Positions 1 through 8,307 are shown, numbered from the stretch's first letter. The stretch: 64,000 bases of DNA from an uncultured Bacteroidales bacterium (GCA_902801325.1 CADCHQ010000004.1:186001-250000), one strand, 5' to 3'. Notes: generated by a model not told the origin, from the sequence alone. Numbers and translations: made by a program.

Positions 1-1
1 T

Positions 2-958
2 TTGCCTGCAGCTCTCGACAACCGTCCTCTTCGCTTTGATGAGTTCAAGAAGATGGTGCATCAAATTATATACGTATCTGCAACGCCTGCTGACTACGAA
101 TTGGCAGAGTCGGAGGGTGTGGTAGTGGAACAACTCATTCGTCCTACAGGTTTGCTTGACCCAATTATAGAGGTACGTCCACGCCAGCATGAAGCCGACG
201 ACCTGCTTGAAGAGATACAACAGCGAATCGACGTGGGAGAGCGTGTTCTTGTCACTACGCTCAGCAAACGTCAGGCCGAGGAGTTTAGTGGCTATCTGAC
301 GCGTTCGGGCATACGTTCGTGCTACATTCATCATGAGGTGGACACAATGGAACGTGTGCAGATTATGGACAGTCTGCGCAGAGGCGATTACGACGTGCTT
401 GTGGGCGTCAATCTGCTTCGTGAAGGACTCGACCTGCCTGAGGTTTCACTTGTGGGTATTCTCGATGCCGATCAGGAAGGTTTCCTGCGTAGCAGAACTA
501 GTTTGACACAGACGATTGGTCGTGCGGCTCGTCACGTTCACGGAAAGGCCATTTTCTATGCCGACAAGATAACGCATTCTATGGCTCAGTGCATCGAGGA
601 TACCAACCATCGTCGTGAGGTTCAACTGCGTTATAATGAGGAACATGGCATTATCCCACATGCAGTCAAGAAGGAACTTGCTCAGGCGGAGTTGGGTTCG
701 GGTATGAAGCGAACCGACTTGCCGACAGAACAGAAGGGCGTGGATTATCAAATGGCTGCTCAAGCCGGTGCCACTCCCTTTATGGCTGCAGATCCCATTG
801 TGGAGGCTATGACGCCACAACAACTGAAGAAGAGCATCGACCACACACGCCGATTAATGCAGGAAGCCGCCAAGAAACTAGATTTCCTGACGGCTGCCCA
901 ATATCGCGACGAATTGCTTCGCTTGACTTCCCTGCTTGAAGCAAAGAATGATAATTAG
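2..958 (+). CDS. uvrB: UvrABC system protein B, 3' part (partial at window start)
   Basis: This is the C-terminal half of the excinuclease subunit UvrB, the helicase-like component that verifies damage and loads UvrC in nucleotide excision repair. The frame is open to the window edge, so the real start lies upstream. The visible part contains 'IIYVSATPADYEL' (about residues 22-34), the second helicase lobe with 'LLREGLDLPE' (138-147) and the arginine-finger motif 'QTIGRAAR' (170-177). At the C-terminus, after about residue 275, is the UVR domain that contacts UvrC. All are in family order with no break. It ends about 60 bp before the convergent GH43 gene. Identity is secure; only the N-terminal ATPase part is missing, because of the window boundary. 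Confidence 0.95.
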   Translation: MPAALDNRPLRFDEFKKMVHQIIYVSATPADYELAESEGVVVEQLIRPTGLLDPIIEVRPRQHEADDLLEEIQQRIDVGERVLVTTLSKRQAEEFSGYLTRSGIRSCYIHHEVDTMERVQIMDSLRRGDYDVLVGVNLLREGLDLPEVSLVGILDADQEGFLRSRTSLTQTIGRAARHVHGKAIFYADKITHSMAQCIEDTNHRREVQLRYNEEHGIIPHAVKKELAQAELGSGMKRTDLPTEQKGVDYQMAAQAGATPFMAADPIVEAMTPQQLKKSIDHTRRLMQEAAKKLDFLTAAQYRDELLRLTSLLEAKNDN

Positions 959-980
959 AAAGTAAGACTCCTCGCTTCTA

Positions 981-1016
981 AAGGCTCTCCCCCCTCGGGG
1001 GAGCGGGGAGAGGGCC
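981..1016. repeat. GC-rich REP-like palindromic repeat between convergent genes
   Basis: A G/C-rich imperfect palindrome of the form CTCTCCCCCC-TCGG-GGGGAG followed by GGGGAGAGGG lies between uvrB and the GH43 gene. Similar CTCTCCC...GGGAGAG segments occur at about 34341-34378, 38240-38265, 50366-50400 and 51060-51092, so this is one copy of a dispersed family. It may act as a terminator, but there is only a short T stretch (tttt at 1019-1022). Confidence 0.55.
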
Positions 1017-1020
1017 CCTT

Positions 1021-3072
1021 TTAATTAATAAGGTATACTTTTTCCTTACCCTTATATGTGCACTTTACCGTTGCTCTGCCAGCCACGATAGGACTAACTT
1101 CGCACTTAACTTCGGGATTGTCGGCTGTTGCCGTTAGCACGGAGTTGTCGGTAAGCGGACCATACACCTGATAGCGTGTGGCATCGGTCAGACCGTTGCT
1201 GTTGGTGGTGCGTATGGGCGTGCGTGGCAACATCAGCACTTTGCCGTCGACAGTGATGCTAACCTGTGGAACGGCAGGACGTTGCCAGTCGGCACCTTTC
1301 TTTGCGAAGCCGATTCCGTGCAGGTCGAATAAACCTTGAGGACGTTGTGGCTGTTGTGGACGCTGTCCCCACTGACCACGCTGTGGACGTTCGGGTTGCT
1401 GCACATCAGGTCCTTCGGCCACCAGATAGATGGCGTGTTTGCCTGTCAGGCCTTCCACGTCGGGAACTGCCACGCGATAGGTTGAAGCTACTCTTGGAGC
1501 ATTGTCAGGCACTTCCACTAAGGCTATTTCGCGACCCTTCCAGGTGTCGTTGGCATACGGACCGTCGAGCATAACATGAATCTTGAAGCCTCCGTGTCCG
1601 CCTGGAGTCAGGTTGAGGCACAATTCCGTTTTGTCGCCCTTCTTCGTGCCTGCAAAGGCGTGTATTCCCTTGCTGTCCTGCTCCAAACCTCCAAATCCGA
1701 AGTACTTGAAGCCAATGATGCCTCGGTTGTTGATGCCGGCAAGGTCCATGTGGTTGTTCCATACGTCGTGGTTGTCCTGCAACCATTCGTTACCAGTCAT
1801 GTAGCAGGCGATACCTGCCGAATAATATTGGTAGGGAGGTAATCCGAAGATGTTGAAGCCCTCGCTAGTCACTTCAGCACCGGTGTATTCGTTGCCATCG
1901 GAGGCTTTAGCCGTCCATTCGTTGTCCTTCGTATAGGGGTCATAGGCTACGATACGCACTTTTCCGCCCTTTGCTACAGGCTTCTTGTCGCAGATGATCT
2001 TTACGGGTGCAACCATGGGTTGACGGGCATTAGCGAAACCGCGTGGAGGACGATGATAGAAGACGTACCATTGGCCGTTGATTTGCTGAAGAGAACCATG
2101 TGTGTTGTGTGCAGCATTTGACGTTATCAAGCGAGAGCCGTCCTCGTTGGGTACTACTCCACGAGAGTCCACCAGAACGCCTCCGCTTCTCCATGGTCCC
2201 AGAGGCGAGTCACCATAGGCATAACGAAGTGCTGAGTTGGTGTTGCCTAGACCGTATTCCTTGCCACTATAGCCAGAGAACACCATCACGTATTTGTTCC
2301 CCACTTGGCGGATGCTGGAAGCCTCGAAGAAGTTGAAGTCGAGTGGGTTTTGTCCTTTGTAGAGCGCTTTGTATTCGCTTCCCTCCTTGTCGAGCAGTCG
2401 TCCGTCGGCACTGCTGGCAGGAATGAAGGGGTCGATTAAATCCGTACCCGGACGCTTGCTATACATCGTGTTCTGATCAAGTTCGCAGGCTGTAGAGTGC
2501 TGGAAACCATAGAAGACATAGGCACGGAAACCCTTGTCGAAGTCGGGATCTTTCTTGTCGGTAATGTTCTCCACAAACACCGAGGGGTCGAAGTCGATGG
2601 GTGAACCCTCAACGCATTGTCTGCCGTCTTCCGTTAGGTTGATGGGCACGAAAGGACCATTTGGACGGTCGCTCTTGCAGACCATTGCCACACGTCGCCA
2701 TCCACGTGAGTGGGGATAGAGGTAATAGGTCTTCTTGCCCGTCTGCTTGTCTTTCACTTCCACCAGATCGGGTGCAAACATGGTGTCCCAACGTCCATCG
2801 ACGAACCATGAGAAGATGGGGCCTTCGTCGCGCCACTGCGTCAGGTCTTCCACGGGTGCCGACCACATGCGTACGTCGTTTCCGCAGTACTCCGTGTAGT
2901 GCGTGTCGTGCGAACCGATGATGTAGGCACGTAGGTGACCAGGACGGTCAGGGTCTTCGAACACACGTGGTTCGCCGTCAGGCAGATGTTCCCACAAAGG
3001 AAGGTAGGGATTTTGTCCGCTCATTGTCAGCGTCAGGGCTGAGAACAGAGCCAAAAGCAAAGACTTTTTCAT
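1021..3072 (-). CDS. secreted glycoside hydrolase family 43 protein
   Basis: A 683-aa secreted enzyme of the GH43 type (arabinosidase/xylosidase-like five-bladed propeller), probably acting on arabinose- or xylose-containing plant glycan. The start at 3072 gives a clean signal peptide (MKKSLLLALFSALTLTMSG) and sits about 30 nt after a promoter at 3108-3115; the longer frame to 3195 would pass upstream of that promoter. Candidate catalytic residues are the acidic cluster near residue 40 (VFEDPDRPG), D160/D162, and E250 in 'FFEASSIRQVGNKYVM', which resembles the GH43 general acid. After about residue 420 follows a C-terminal beta-rich region with a P/Q/R-rich low-complexity stretch (about 1330-1400) before the last module. 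The exact substrate cannot be read from the sequence. Confidence 0.82.
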   Translation of the reverse strand: MKKSLLLALFSALTLTMSGQNPYLPLWEHLPDGEPRVFEDPDRPGHLRAYIIGSHDTHYTEYCGNDVRMWSAPVEDLTQWRDEGPIFSWFVDGRWDTMFAPDLVEVKDKQTGKKTYYLYPHSRGWRRVAMVCKSDRPNGPFVPINLTEDGRQCVEGSPIDFDPSVFVENITDKKDPDFDKGFRAYVFYGFQHSTACELDQNTMYSKRPGTDLIDPFIPASSADGRLLDKEGSEYKALYKGQNPLDFNFFEASSIRQVGNKYVMVFSGYSGKEYGLGNTNSALRYAYGDSPLGPWRSGGVLVDSRGVVPNEDGSRLITSNAAHNTHGSLQQINGQWYVFYHRPPRGFANARQPMVAPVKIICDKKPVAKGGKVRIVAYDPYTKDNEWTAKASDGNEYTGAEVTSEGFNIFGLPPYQYYSAGIACYMTGNEWLQDNHDVWNNHMDLAGINNRGIIGFKYFGFGGLEQDSKGIHAFAGTKKGDKTELCLNLTPGGHGGFKIHVMLDGPYANDTWKGREIALVEVPDNAPRVASTYRVAVPDVEGLTGKHAIYLVAEGPDVQQPERPQRGQWGQRPQQPQRPQGLFDLHGIGFAKKGADWQRPAVPQVSITVDGKVLMLPRTPIRTTNSNGLTDATRYQVYGPLTDNSVLTATADNPEVKCEVSPIVAGRATVKCTYKGKEKVYLIN

Positions 3073-3107
3073 AATGCATTTGTTATTAAGGTTATTACAT
3101 TCCTTCG

Positions 3108-3115
3108 CAAAGTTA
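3108..3115 (-). promoter_or_regulatory. Bacteroidetes -7 promoter element for the GH43 gene
   Basis: On the minus strand this reads TAACTTTG followed by C, a perfect TAnnTTTG element, about 35 nt upstream of the chosen ATG at 3072. It decides the start of the GH43 gene. Confidence 0.6.
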
Positions 3116-3273
3116 CTCTTTTCCCTCCAACAGAACCTCCACACATGTCTCAAAAACTTGCAAGTATATCTAATTCGGTTCACGGCCATTTTCATTTGCT
3201 TAAAGTAAGTCTCCTTTCATGGGTTTAGGTAGAGTTAGGGTTTGCATTGTGCCTTGTCTTCCGTGTATCGAGT

Positions 3274-3396
3274 GCTTGTTCGATGCCCTTTGAACGCTTG
3301 TACGATGCTCTTCGAACGCTTATACGATGCCCTTTGAACGCTTGTACGATGCTCTTCGAACACTTGTTCGATGTCTGCCGAGCACTTGTGCAAAGC
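3274..3396. repeat. 22-bp tandem repeat, five copies plus a degenerate sixth
   Basis: Units begin at 3274, 3296, 3318, 3340 and 3362, each exactly 22 bp, with a decayed unit from 3384. The pattern is GCTTGTACGATGCTCTTC plus GAAC. Units 1 and 3 share CCCTTTGAAC while 2 and 4 share CTCTTCGAAC, so there is a 44-bp higher-order period. Each junction carries GTTCGA/TCGAAC-type dyad symmetry. It lies between divergent genes, about 120 bp upstream of the GH43 promoter region. The rest of the 3073-3625 gap shows nothing beyond promoters at either end. The 67-codon open frame over it is a by-product of the repeat. Confidence 0.85.
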
Positions 3397-3625
3397 CTTG
3401 CTTATGGTCTCTTGGCTATGTTAGTGATGAGAGGAAGGGTAATATTATAATGTACTATGAGGATTAGTCTTTTCTTGAACAAGACCAAGGACAAGCCGAA
3501 CCTCCTAAAATCGGGCACCCTTCCATCGATTAGGGTTCTTCGTCAATTCCTACTTCCTTCATAGTTTGCCCTCCCTTGAGCTTTTGAAATTTGGCAGTTT
3601 CAGTATTTTTGTATAACTTTGAAGC

Positions 3626-3937
3626 ATGAAAAAGATGCAGGTTTGTTTACTCCTTTTGATGTTGCTGTTGACAACGGATTGCAGGCGAGAGACTACGCCT
3701 AAAGCTGTAGACATAGGGGTGCCAGTGACTTATAGCGAGAGTGAAGACGACCCCGTCGACTCGACCTTCCAGTCGCGTGACGAAGAGAGCGAGGACGACC
3801 ACTTTGACCCGAACTATCGGCCGCGCGACGACGAGAGCGACAACCTGAGAGGTTTCGACCCGATATGGGAAGACGACATGGAAGACAACGGAATGACTCG
3901 CTATCAGGAAAACTACGACGAGGAGGGTTGGGACTGA
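3626..3937 (+). CDS. small, very acidic putative lipoprotein
   Basis: A 103-aa protein with a hydrophobic leader and a cysteine at position 19 (LLLTTDCRRE), fitting a loose Bacteroidetes lipobox. The mature part is about one-third Asp/Glu with imperfect internal repetition: 'FQSRDEESEDDHFDPNYRP' is echoed by 'YRPRDDESDNLRGFDPIW'. No known domain is recognised. Candidate promoters TATTTTTG (3604-3611, TTTG at 3583) and TAACTTTG (3614-3621) lie immediately upstream, so the mRNA leader would be very short. The next gene (RidA) is about 70 bp downstream on the same strand. The function is unknown; the acidic tail could bind cations or a basic surface, but that is a guess. Confidence 0.65.
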   Translation: MKKMQVCLLLLMLLLTTDCRRETTPKAVDIGVPVTYSESEDDPVDSTFQSRDEESEDDHFDPNYRPRDDESDNLRGFDPIWEDDMEDNGMTRYQENYDEEGWD

Positions 3938-4007
3938 AAATCAGGCAGAATGTTTGGTTGTATCAAGGAAAACGATTAACTTTGTTTGCGATAAAAATCA
4001 ACGAACG

Positions 4008-4382
4008 ATGAAAGCAATTAAGACAAACATGGCTCCAGCAGCCATAGGACCTTACAGCCAGGCCATAGAGGCCAATGGAATGGTGTTCTTGAGTGGACAA
4101 CTCCCCATTAATCCGCAGACGGGCGAGATGCCTGAAGGAATCGAGGCGCAGACAAAGCAGTCGCTGACAAATGCGCGTGCCATACTGGCAGAGGCAGGAT
4201 TGACTATGAACAACGTGGTGAAGACTACCGTGTTGCTGGCCGACATAGCCGACTTTGCTGCCATGAACGCGGTATATAGCGAGTTCTTCAGTGAACCATT
4301 CCCTGCCCGCAGTGCCTTTGCCGTAAGGGATGTGCCTAAGGGTGCTCTGGTGGAGATAGAGTGCATTGCCGTAAGACGATAG
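4008..4382 (+). CDS. RidA/YjgF family enamine/imine deaminase
   Basis: A 124-aa protein of the RidA (YjgF/YER057c/UK114) family, which hydrolyses reactive 2-aminoacrylate and other enamines formed by PLP enzymes such as threonine dehydratase. The sequence runs through 'APAAIGPYSQAIEANGMVF', the central 'GLTMNNVVKTTVLLADIADF' and the C-terminal 'ARSAFAVRDVPKGALVEIE', which includes the conserved arginine that binds the substrate carboxylate. The start at 4008 gives the standard family length; the open frame 18 codons longer has no family similarity. It is a soluble trimeric enzyme, probably monocistronic or read together with the small gene upstream. Confidence 0.93.
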   Translation: MKAIKTNMAPAAIGPYSQAIEANGMVFLSGQLPINPQTGEMPEGIEAQTKQSLTNARAILAEAGLTMNNVVKTTVLLADIADFAAMNAVYSEFFSEPFPARSAFAVRDVPKGALVEIECIAVRR

Positions 4383-4424
4383 ACAAGTCAACAGAAAACG
4401 AATAATCTTAAAAATATATTGCTT

Positions 4425-5258
4425 ATGAAAAACTTGAAATGGTTGATGCTTCTGGCCGCTGGAGTGCTGGTTGCCATCGCATGCAGTTCAAAGAAACCCG
4501 AGAAACAGCGCGTGCTGGTGCTCTATTACTCGCAGACGTCGAACACCAAGCAGGTTGCCGAGGAGATTGCCACACGACTGGAGGCTGACATCGAAGAAGT
4601 GGTGCTTAAGAACCCCTACGACGCCGATTTCCAAGCTACTATTGCTCGCAGTATGAAAGAGCGCGAAGAGGGCGTGACACCTGAAATTGAACCTCTGAAG
4701 GCCGATGTCAGTCAGTATGACGTGGTGTTCATCGGCTATCCCATCTGGTTTGGAACTTATGCACCTCCCATTGCAACATTGCTCGAAAGCATTGACCTGA
4801 CGGGTAAGAAGGTGGTGCCTTTCTGCACCTTTGGAAGTGGTGGTCTGGAGTCTAGTGTGAAGGACTTGACCGAGAAACTACCCAATGCCGAAATCCTAGC
4901 TGGATATGGTGTTCGCGCAGCACGCATAAAGGCTGTCCCAGAGGAGATTGACCAGTTCCTGAAGGCTGGTGGATTCGTGGAAGGCGAGTGCGTGAAACTG
5001 GAAGACTTTGGTGAGGCACACGAGGCAAGTGAAGAGGAAGCTGCCATCTTCGACGCAGCAGTCGACGGCTATCCAATGATTCATGCTAAAGCGAAGACTG
5101 TGGCTTCAAGAGCCCTTCCCAATGGCACGGAATACCTGTTTACTGCCGAGGATTTGCCCAGAGAGGGTGCACCGGCAATGCCTGCTATGGGCGAAATGAA
5201 GGTGTATGTGACAGTCTTGGAAGGCGAAACGCCAGTGTTTACACGTGTGGTAAGATAA
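4425..5258 (+). CDS. flavodoxin-domain lipoprotein with C-terminal extension
   Basis: A 277-aa exported flavodoxin. The leader ends in a lipobox-like 'VLVAIACSS' with Cys20, so the protein is probably anchored in an envelope membrane. Next comes a flavodoxin fold with the FMN phosphate loop 'YYSQTSNTKQVAE' and the flavin-contacting segments 'IGYPIWFGTYAPP' and 'FCTFGSGGLESS'. After about residue 185 there is an extension of about 90 residues with no recognised domain. Periplasmic or surface flavodoxins of this type occur in anaerobic Bacteroidales and may pass electrons to envelope reductases, but the partner is not evident here. ATG at 4425 is preferred over a TTG two codons upstream. A 48-aa zinc ribbon follows 10 nt downstream. 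Confidence 0.85.
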   Translation: MKNLKWLMLLAAGVLVAIACSSKKPEKQRVLVLYYSQTSNTKQVAEEIATRLEADIEEVVLKNPYDADFQATIARSMKEREEGVTPEIEPLKADVSQYDVVFIGYPIWFGTYAPPIATLLESIDLTGKKVVPFCTFGSGGLESSVKDLTEKLPNAEILAGYGVRAARIKAVPEEIDQFLKAGGFVEGECVKLEDFGEAHEASEEEAAIFDAAVDGYPMIHAKAKTVASRALPNGTEYLFTAEDLPREGAPAMPAMGEMKVYVTVLEGETPVFTRVVR

Positions 5259-5268
5259 ACTTTGATGT

Positions 5269-5415
5269 ATGAAAGACACGAAGGACATAGAAAAAAAGGA
5301 AACCCCTGAAGAGCAGGTGTACCATTGCAACGACTGCGGCAACGTGATTCATCGTCACGAAGTCTTTTGTTCGAAGTGCGGAAAACTGCTCGACAGGTAC
5401 GACTTTGAGGACTAA
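5269..5415 (+). CDS. 48-aa zinc-ribbon microprotein
   Basis: A short gene of 48 codons. The start is charged (MKDTKDIEKKETPEEQ), followed by a rubredoxin-like C4 zinc knuckle 'YHCNDCGNVIHRHEVFCSKC' (CxxC - 12 residues - CxxC) and 'GKLLDRYDFED'. It starts 10 nt after the flavodoxin gene, so it is probably translated from the same mRNA. No enzyme is fused to it. It could be a metal-binding accessory protein or a nucleic-acid/protein contact module. The coding potential is supported by the exact two CxxC pairs; the function is unknown. Confidence 0.72.
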   Translation: MKDTKDIEKKETPEEQVYHCNDCGNVIHRHEVFCSKCGKLLDRYDFED

Positions 5416-5439
5416 AAGGCGAAAAAAGTGCAATTTCCC

Positions 5440-5470
5440 TTTGCCGATTGCACCTAATTTCGTACTTTTG
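5440..5470 (+). promoter_or_regulatory. promoter of the structured leader and gene 5592-6041
   Basis: TTTG at 5440-5443 is separated by 19 bp from TACTTTTG (5463-5470), which is followed by C. Both boxes and the spacing match the Bacteroidetes sigma-AB consensus. Transcription would begin near 5475 and give a leader of about 115 nt. Confidence 0.65.
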
Positions 5471-5483
5471 CACCATCAATTTT

Positions 5484-5591
5484 GACAACAATCGCATGAA
5501 GACGGCCATGAGAATGGCCCGACATGGGGTTGTTGTACTTTTTTATGTACAACTTTCCCGAAGAGATGTTTGACTTAATGAAAGTTGTATT
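5484..5591 (+). promoter_or_regulatory. structured 5' leader with mutually exclusive helices
   Basis: Four helices can be drawn. H1 pairs 5485-5493 with 5528-5536 (9 bp, one G-U) and encloses a GGCCAT/ATGGCC hairpin capped by a GAGA (GNRA) tetraloop (5504-5519). H2 pairs 5532-5538 with 5547-5553 (GTTGTAC/GTACAAC, perfect). H3 pairs 5549-5557 with 5580-5588 (ACAACTTTC/GAAAGTTGT, perfect 9 bp) and ends 3 nt before the ATG. H2 shares bases with both H1 and H3, so either H1+H3 or H2 can form. This is the topology expected of an attenuator or riboswitch-like leader controlling ribosome access. No known riboswitch class was recognised. Confidence 0.6.
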
Positions 5592-6041
5592 ATGGCAAAG
5601 AAAAAACGATTTGTCAAGGTGTGTAGTTGCACACCGAAGGGTGACATTAGGACGATGGACACCCGAGTGTTGAACCTGCTTGTCGAAGAACAGCAAAAGG
5701 CGATTGCCAACGAGCCGAACACGCGTAAAATGGCACAGAGGGCTCTGGAACTGGGCGATGTGTGTATGGCAGCTGGATGTCCCATGATGGCCATAGAGGT
5801 GTGGAAGAGTGCCGCCAGACGACTAGAGGCAATGGATTACAACTGGGTCTCAGAACCCATTAATCCCCATTTCGTGCGCTTCGACGACCTTGTTTCGGCA
5901 AAAGAAGCAGTTACGTTAGGAAGGCGTATCGATAAGGTTTGGCATTTGCTTGGTCATCCGGAGATGGCTGTTTGGACAAGAAAGATGAGGCATGCTTACG
6001 AGGACATGTGGCTAGACAAGTACTACGAGGCGCTGCCGTAA
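5592..6041 (+). CDS. hypothetical protein downstream of the structured leader
   Basis: A 149-aa soluble protein, basic at the N-terminus (MAKKKRFVKVCSCTPKG), then mainly helical, with a TPR-like feel: 'RKMAQRALELGDVCMAAG' and 'MMAIEVWKSAARRLEAM' resemble a paired helix repeat. I do not recognise a named family. There are no signal peptide or membrane segments. The start is fixed by the ATG 3 nt after the last helix of the leader. Regulation at the RNA level is likely from that leader; what it senses is unknown. A GCCCTC/GAGGGC inverted repeat at 6061-6081 separates it from the convergent aguB gene and may serve as a weak terminator. Confidence 0.72.
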   Translation: MAKKKRFVKVCSCTPKGDIRTMDTRVLNLLVEEQQKAIANEPNTRKMAQRALELGDVCMAAGCPMMAIEVWKSAARRLEAMDYNWVSEPINPHFVRFDDLVSAKEAVTLGRRIDKVWHLLGHPEMAVWTRKMRHAYEDMWLDKYYEALP

Positions 6042-6093
6042 AGCACCCCATAAAAATACCGCCCTCTTTTTGGGAGAGGGCAGGGATGAGGTA

Positions 6094-6969
6094 CTAATCA
6101 ATAAACCGTTGTGAAAGGCCTTGGAACTCGTCGATGCGACGATCGCGAAGGAAAGGCCACCAACGGCGAACCTGTTCGGAACGATGGAGGTCGATGTCGA
6201 TAACGGCGTTGACCTCCTCGTCTTTTGGTGCACGATAGAGGAGTTCGCCTTGAGGACCTGCCACAAAACTGCTACCCCAGAACTGAATGCCGTTTGTCTG
6301 TCCACTTGGATCAGGCTCATGGCCTACACGATTGACGGCAATGACAGGTAGTCCGTTGGCCACAGCATGACCACGTTGAACGGTTGTCCATGCCTCACGT
6401 TGGCGTTCCTGTTCCTCAGGTGTGTCACTGCTCTCATAGCCGATGGCAGTGGGATAAATGAGCAATTCTGCACCCTGCAAAGCCATCAGACGAGCGCCTT
6501 CGGGATACCATTGGTCCCAGCACACCTGCACACCCAGAAGTCCGACGCTTGTGGCAATGGGATGGAATCCCAAATCGCCTGGAGTGAAATAGAACTTCTC
6601 GTAATAGGCAGGGTCGTCGGGTATGTGCATCTTGCGGTATTTGCCTGCAATCGAGCCGTCAGATTCGAAGACTACTGCCGTGTTGTGATAGAGTCCGGGC
6701 GCACGACGTTCGAAGAGGCTTGTCACGAGTACAATGCCGTATTGGCGAGCTAGCTGACCATAGAATTCCGTCGAAGGACCAGGTATGCTCTCTGCCAAAT
6801 TGCAGTTGTTCACGTCCTCCACTTGACAGAAATAGAGCGAGTTGTGCAGTTCTTGCAGGATAACGAGTTTGGCACCTTTCTCGGCTACGTCTGCTATATT
6901 GCGAGCCAGTTTCTGCTTGTTTGCTTCCACGTCAGCCACGCATGATTGTTGTATGATACCTACTAACAT
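6094..6969 (-). CDS. aguB: N-carbamoylputrescine amidase
   Basis: A 291-aa nitrilase-superfamily enzyme that hydrolyses N-carbamoylputrescine to putrescine, CO2 and ammonia, the last step of the agmatine route. The catalytic triad is visible as E40 ('LVILQELHNS'), K113 ('KYRKMHIPDD') and C150 ('VQVCWDQWYPEGAR'). The C-terminal 'FLRDRRIDEFQGLSQRFID' and the length match AguB closely. It lies downstream of aguA on the same strand with a gap of 87 bp, so the pair forms a putrescine-biosynthesis operon starting from arginine-derived agmatine. The enzyme is cytoplasmic and octameric in characterised relatives. Confidence 0.94.
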   Translation of the reverse strand: MLVGIIQQSCVADVEANKQKLARNIADVAEKGAKLVILQELHNSLYFCQVEDVNNCNLAESIPGPSTEFYGQLARQYGIVLVTSLFERRAPGLYHNTAVVFESDGSIAGKYRKMHIPDDPAYYEKFYFTPGDLGFHPIATSVGLLGVQVCWDQWYPEGARLMALQGAELLIYPTAIGYESSDTPEEQERQREAWTTVQRGHAVANGLPVIAVNRVGHEPDPSGQTNGIQFWGSSFVAGPQGELLYRAPKDEEVNAVIDIDLHRSEQVRRWWPFLRDRRIDEFQGLSQRFID

Positions 6970-7056
6970 GAATTAATAATTTAAAATTAAAAATGAAAAA
7001 TTGAATGTCCAGGCTTTCATGGGTTGGTGGTATTAATTTTTCACTTCATCACTTCT

Positions 7057-8205
7057 TCATTTCTTCACTTCTTCGCTCTTAATCACTCCCACTGGAAATT
7101 GCATTGCCGAGCAGTGCAGAGAACCATGTTGTTCGATGAGGATGCGGCAGTCGACTGGCACAATCTCATGCTTTGGGAAGGCTTGTTGCAGTTGCTGGCG
7201 TGCTTGCTCATCAACCCTAGGACAACCGTATGTGGGCATAAGCACAGCACCATTGATGCAGAGGAAATTGGCGTACGTGGCAGGCAGACGCATCCCGTCC
7301 TCGTCGTATATGGCTTGTGTCATCGGCAGAGGAATGAGTTGGTAGGGTTTCCCTTCAAGCGTACGGAACTCCTGCAGTTGCTCTTCCATCTTCTTCAGTT
7401 CCTCGTAGTGCTCATCGTCTTTGTCAAGACACTGGATGTAGGCAATCGTGTCGTTCGGACATAGGCGTGCAAGAGTGTCGATGTGCGAATCCGTGTCGTC
7501 GCCTGCCAGATAGCCATAGTCGAGCCATAGGACGCGCTCTACTCGCAGATAGCGCTTCAGACGGTCTTCAATCTCAGCTTGTGAGAGAGGTTGATTCCTG
7601 TTTGGCGCAAGCAGGCATTTGCTTGTGGTCAAGATGGTTCCTCGTCCGTCACATTCGATGCTTCCGCCTTCGAGCACAAAGTCGAGGTGGTCTTCATATT
7701 GCCCGTTCAAGACGCCTTGTTCCACGAGATTACGGTTAATCTGGTTGTCGAGTATGGCATTAAACTTCTTGCCCCATCCGTTGAATTGGAAATCGAGCAG
7801 AAGTGCACCAATGGAGGTCTTCAAGGTGATGAATCCGTGATCGCGAGCCCAGGTGTCGTTGCTGGGGATGTTGTGAAGCGAAATGTTTGCCAACGCACGC
7901 TTTGGCAGGCGCTCATTCAGCAATTGACCAACAGCATTAGGCTCAGGTGTGACGATGATAAGACGCTCGCGCAAACTGATTTCCAACGCCATGTGGATGT
8001 GGCACTCCGTCACTTCCTTGAGTGTGGGCATCCAGTCGGTGGCTTTATGAGGCCACGTCAGTTGCACGCCACTTTGCATAGCCCATTCGGCAGGCAGGTG
8101 TGTGGCGCGAATCTCGTTTTGCTCAGGTCCAGCCAAGCGTTCAGGGCGAATCTCTTTCGTCAAGTCCTCGATGATGGTGGTTGTGAGTTTATAGTGTATG
8201 CCCAT
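7057..8205 (-). CDS. aguA: agmatine deiminase (peptidyl-arginine deiminase family)
   Basis: A 382-aa enzyme that converts agmatine to N-carbamoylputrescine and ammonia. Recognisable are the substrate-binding 'PSNDTWARDHGFI', 'LEGGSIECDGRGTILTT', 'YLAGDDTDSHIDTLAR' with the active-site Asp/His, and the C-terminal 'HGSLHCSAMQFP', whose cysteine is the family nucleophile. It is first in an operon with aguB. The last residues 'IKSEEVKK' are encoded by a low-complexity CTTCTTCACTTC-type stretch (7040-7085) like the one at the end of clpC, so the tail has probably grown from intergenic repeat DNA. Confidence 0.92.
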   Translation of the reverse strand: MGIHYKLTTTIIEDLTKEIRPERLAGPEQNEIRATHLPAEWAMQSGVQLTWPHKATDWMPTLKEVTECHIHMALEISLRERLIIVTPEPNAVGQLLNERLPKRALANISLHNIPSNDTWARDHGFITLKTSIGALLLDFQFNGWGKKFNAILDNQINRNLVEQGVLNGQYEDHLDFVLEGGSIECDGRGTILTTSKCLLAPNRNQPLSQAEIEDRLKRYLRVERVLWLDYGYLAGDDTDSHIDTLARLCPNDTIAYIQCLDKDDEHYEELKKMEEQLQEFRTLEGKPYQLIPLPMTQAIYDEDGMRLPATYANFLCINGAVLMPTYGCPRVDEQARQQLQQAFPKHEIVPVDCRILIEQHGSLHCSAMQFPVGVIKSEEVKK

Positions 8206-8272
8206 AATGTTCTTTTCTTGCTATTTGTTGGCAAAGATAGGAAATAATTTTCATAATTTGATTAAATGTATT

Positions 8273-8280
8273 AATTTTGC
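8273..8280 (+). promoter_or_regulatory. -7 promoter element for the 8308-9398 operon
   Basis: TAATTTTG followed by C, 28 nt upstream of the ATG at 8308, matches TAnnTTTG. It serves the flavin reductase-like gene and msrA. Confidence 0.5.
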
Positions 8281-8307
8281 ACCGCTTATAATATAATAAT
8301 AAGGTAT

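Noticed and set aside
3247..3450. 67-codon frame over the 22-bp repeats
   Set aside because: It consists of the repeat translated in shifting frames; no promoter, ribosome site or protein-like composition.
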